64,000 nucleotides of DNA, from the NCBI GenBank assembly GCA_013398055.1, contig VZRS01004391.1, positions 124,001 to 188,000 on the forward strand, read 5' to 3'. Positions within the stretch are counted from its first letter, which is position 1; every line of letters starts with the position of its first letter. Positions 62,901-64,000 of the stretch are shown piece after piece. This stretch comes from Ifrita kowaldi. Taxonomy: Eukaryota > Chordata > Aves > Passeriformes > Cinclosomatidae. A program made the position numbers and the translations under genes. A model generated the notes under the pieces. It was not told the origin of the DNA, did no database searches, and saw nothing but the letters and a program-made list of their open reading frames with translations.

Positions 62901-64000
62901 TTTAAGTTTGTACTTTTTTCTTTAGAGCTCAACTGGAGCTATTCAAGAATAATATGAACAATTTTTTTTCCCACTGAAAGTGCTTCTCTGAAGTAAAAGC
63001 AAGGGAGTGCATATGGAGCTTGCCCATTTCTTCAAAGAGCTTGTTATTTATAGGCTTTTTGCCAAAGCTGATGCCACAAAAAATTGACTGAGCCCCTGGG
63101 CTTTGTGTACACTTGAATGTCATCTTTATCTTTTTCCTTAATGAGTCTGTATGAGGCTGGAATCAGCACAGATTAGCTGCGCAGTACTTACTGTGCCTTT
63201 TGGTTTAGAATTCTGACTTACACAACAAGTCTCACTGCTGCATTCTGGGAAGCCAAAAATCAACCCATCCCACTTAGATACTGTAGCCCAGTTCTGTGGG
63301 AAGTAGCAGTGAGCCTCGCAAGAATGTAAAGGACTATGAAAATTTTTTTAAAGCATTACTTGATGTCAATATACTATAGTTAGAGACAGTGTTAGCAGAT
63401 CCTGATAGTGAAGGCTTCCCAGAGTGGGAGTGGCATTAAGGCAGGGAAATGTCAAAGCCCATTTTAGATGAGTGATTTGATCACAGCATGGAAATTGAAG
63501 GCAAAGTGTTTGGTACCTTCTTCAAAAAGAATTGGGTATTGTCAGTAGGGTGGGAATGGGCTGTGGAGAAACTTGTAGATTCTACTCCAAAAACAAAGAT
63601 GCTTTTAATGTGGGTCCTCAGGGACATTGTTCTTGCTGAGACAGAGAGTGGGGTCAGCAGATGATATTGCAGATTCTGAAAACAGTAGAAAGAGAAGAAG
63701 AGGTAACCAGGGACATGAAAATCATCCTGGCCTTTTTCCTAGTGCAGAAAATTAACTGGGCTTCTGGCCCCATGTCCAAGAGGGCTTTTATCTTGGGCAC
63801 AGGGTTCTACCTATGGGTATAGCAATTTTGACAAGACAGGAGTTCTCCAACAACAGCATGCAGGACAGCTTCTTGAGCTCCAGGTGCAGGAACAGCCTGA
63901 GATCCACTAAACCCGTGGAGGTAGTTGTGGGAGAAATGTCTGGAAACTGGGGTTAGACCTGATTCTTCTCTCTGTGGTCACCTGTGGTCTTAGGACACTC

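Larger units (their letters stand above)
32232..64000 (+). other. BIN1: BIN1 intron 1 (incomplete, at least 31.8 kb)
   Basis: The donor gtaggg is at 32232 and no acceptor with exon 2 is reached. I looked for the expected exon 2 peptide (starting VLQKLGK) and did not find it. The first 0.5 kb is the GC-rich tail of the promoter island, and the rest is moderately GC-rich unique sequence. It contains the low-complexity tracts and one CTCF-like motif listed separately. No LINE, LTR, RNA gene or independent protein gene is recognisable. A long first intron is also known in mammalian BIN1 and usually carries tissue enhancers. Confidence 0.85.

Overview
This window is nuclear DNA of a vertebrate, almost certainly a bird. 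It carries nine intron-separated exons of a mitochondrial cytochrome P450 (CYP27C1), the first coding exon of BIN1, a CR1 LINE 3' end with the bird/reptile-type ATTCTATG-like tail, and the 3' end of an endogenous retrovirus whose LTR is laid out like avian class II LTRs. The species cannot be determined from the sequence. CYP27C1 followed by BIN1 on the same strand matches the gene order I know from human 2q14.3.

Layout: (1) 1-1097, 3' end of a provirus in + orientation: env tail, polypurine tract, and an LTR of about 0.8 kb. (2) 1177-17060, complete CYP27C1 coding sequence in nine exons. All exons have GT/AG borders and compatible phases, and together they encode 551 aa with an intact I-helix, ExxR pair and heme-Cys loop. 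Its first intron holds a dense CpG island (about 1900-2650). (3) 17061 to about 19215, probable 3' UTR. (4) About 19216-31900, intergenic. It holds microsatellites, CTCF-like motifs, a TATA/AP-1 motif cluster, a 22-bp perfect palindrome and a CR1 fragment (30985-31615). (5) About 31900-32700, BIN1 CpG-island promoter with coding exon 1 (32148-32231). (6) 32232-64000, the start of BIN1 intron 1. I found no second exon in it by eye.

CYP27C1 is known in fish, amphibians and human skin as an all-trans-retinol 3,4-desaturase (vitamin A1 to A2). BIN1 is an N-BAR membrane-curvature protein. The two neighbours have no known shared pathway.

The most interesting observation is that the sense-oriented LTR ends only about 80 bp before the CYP27C1 start codon. 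Its predicted transcription start would give a short 5' UTR leading straight into exon 1, so retroviral control of a retinoid enzyme is plausible and testable. I found no CRISPR array, tRNA, rRNA or further protein-coding gene.
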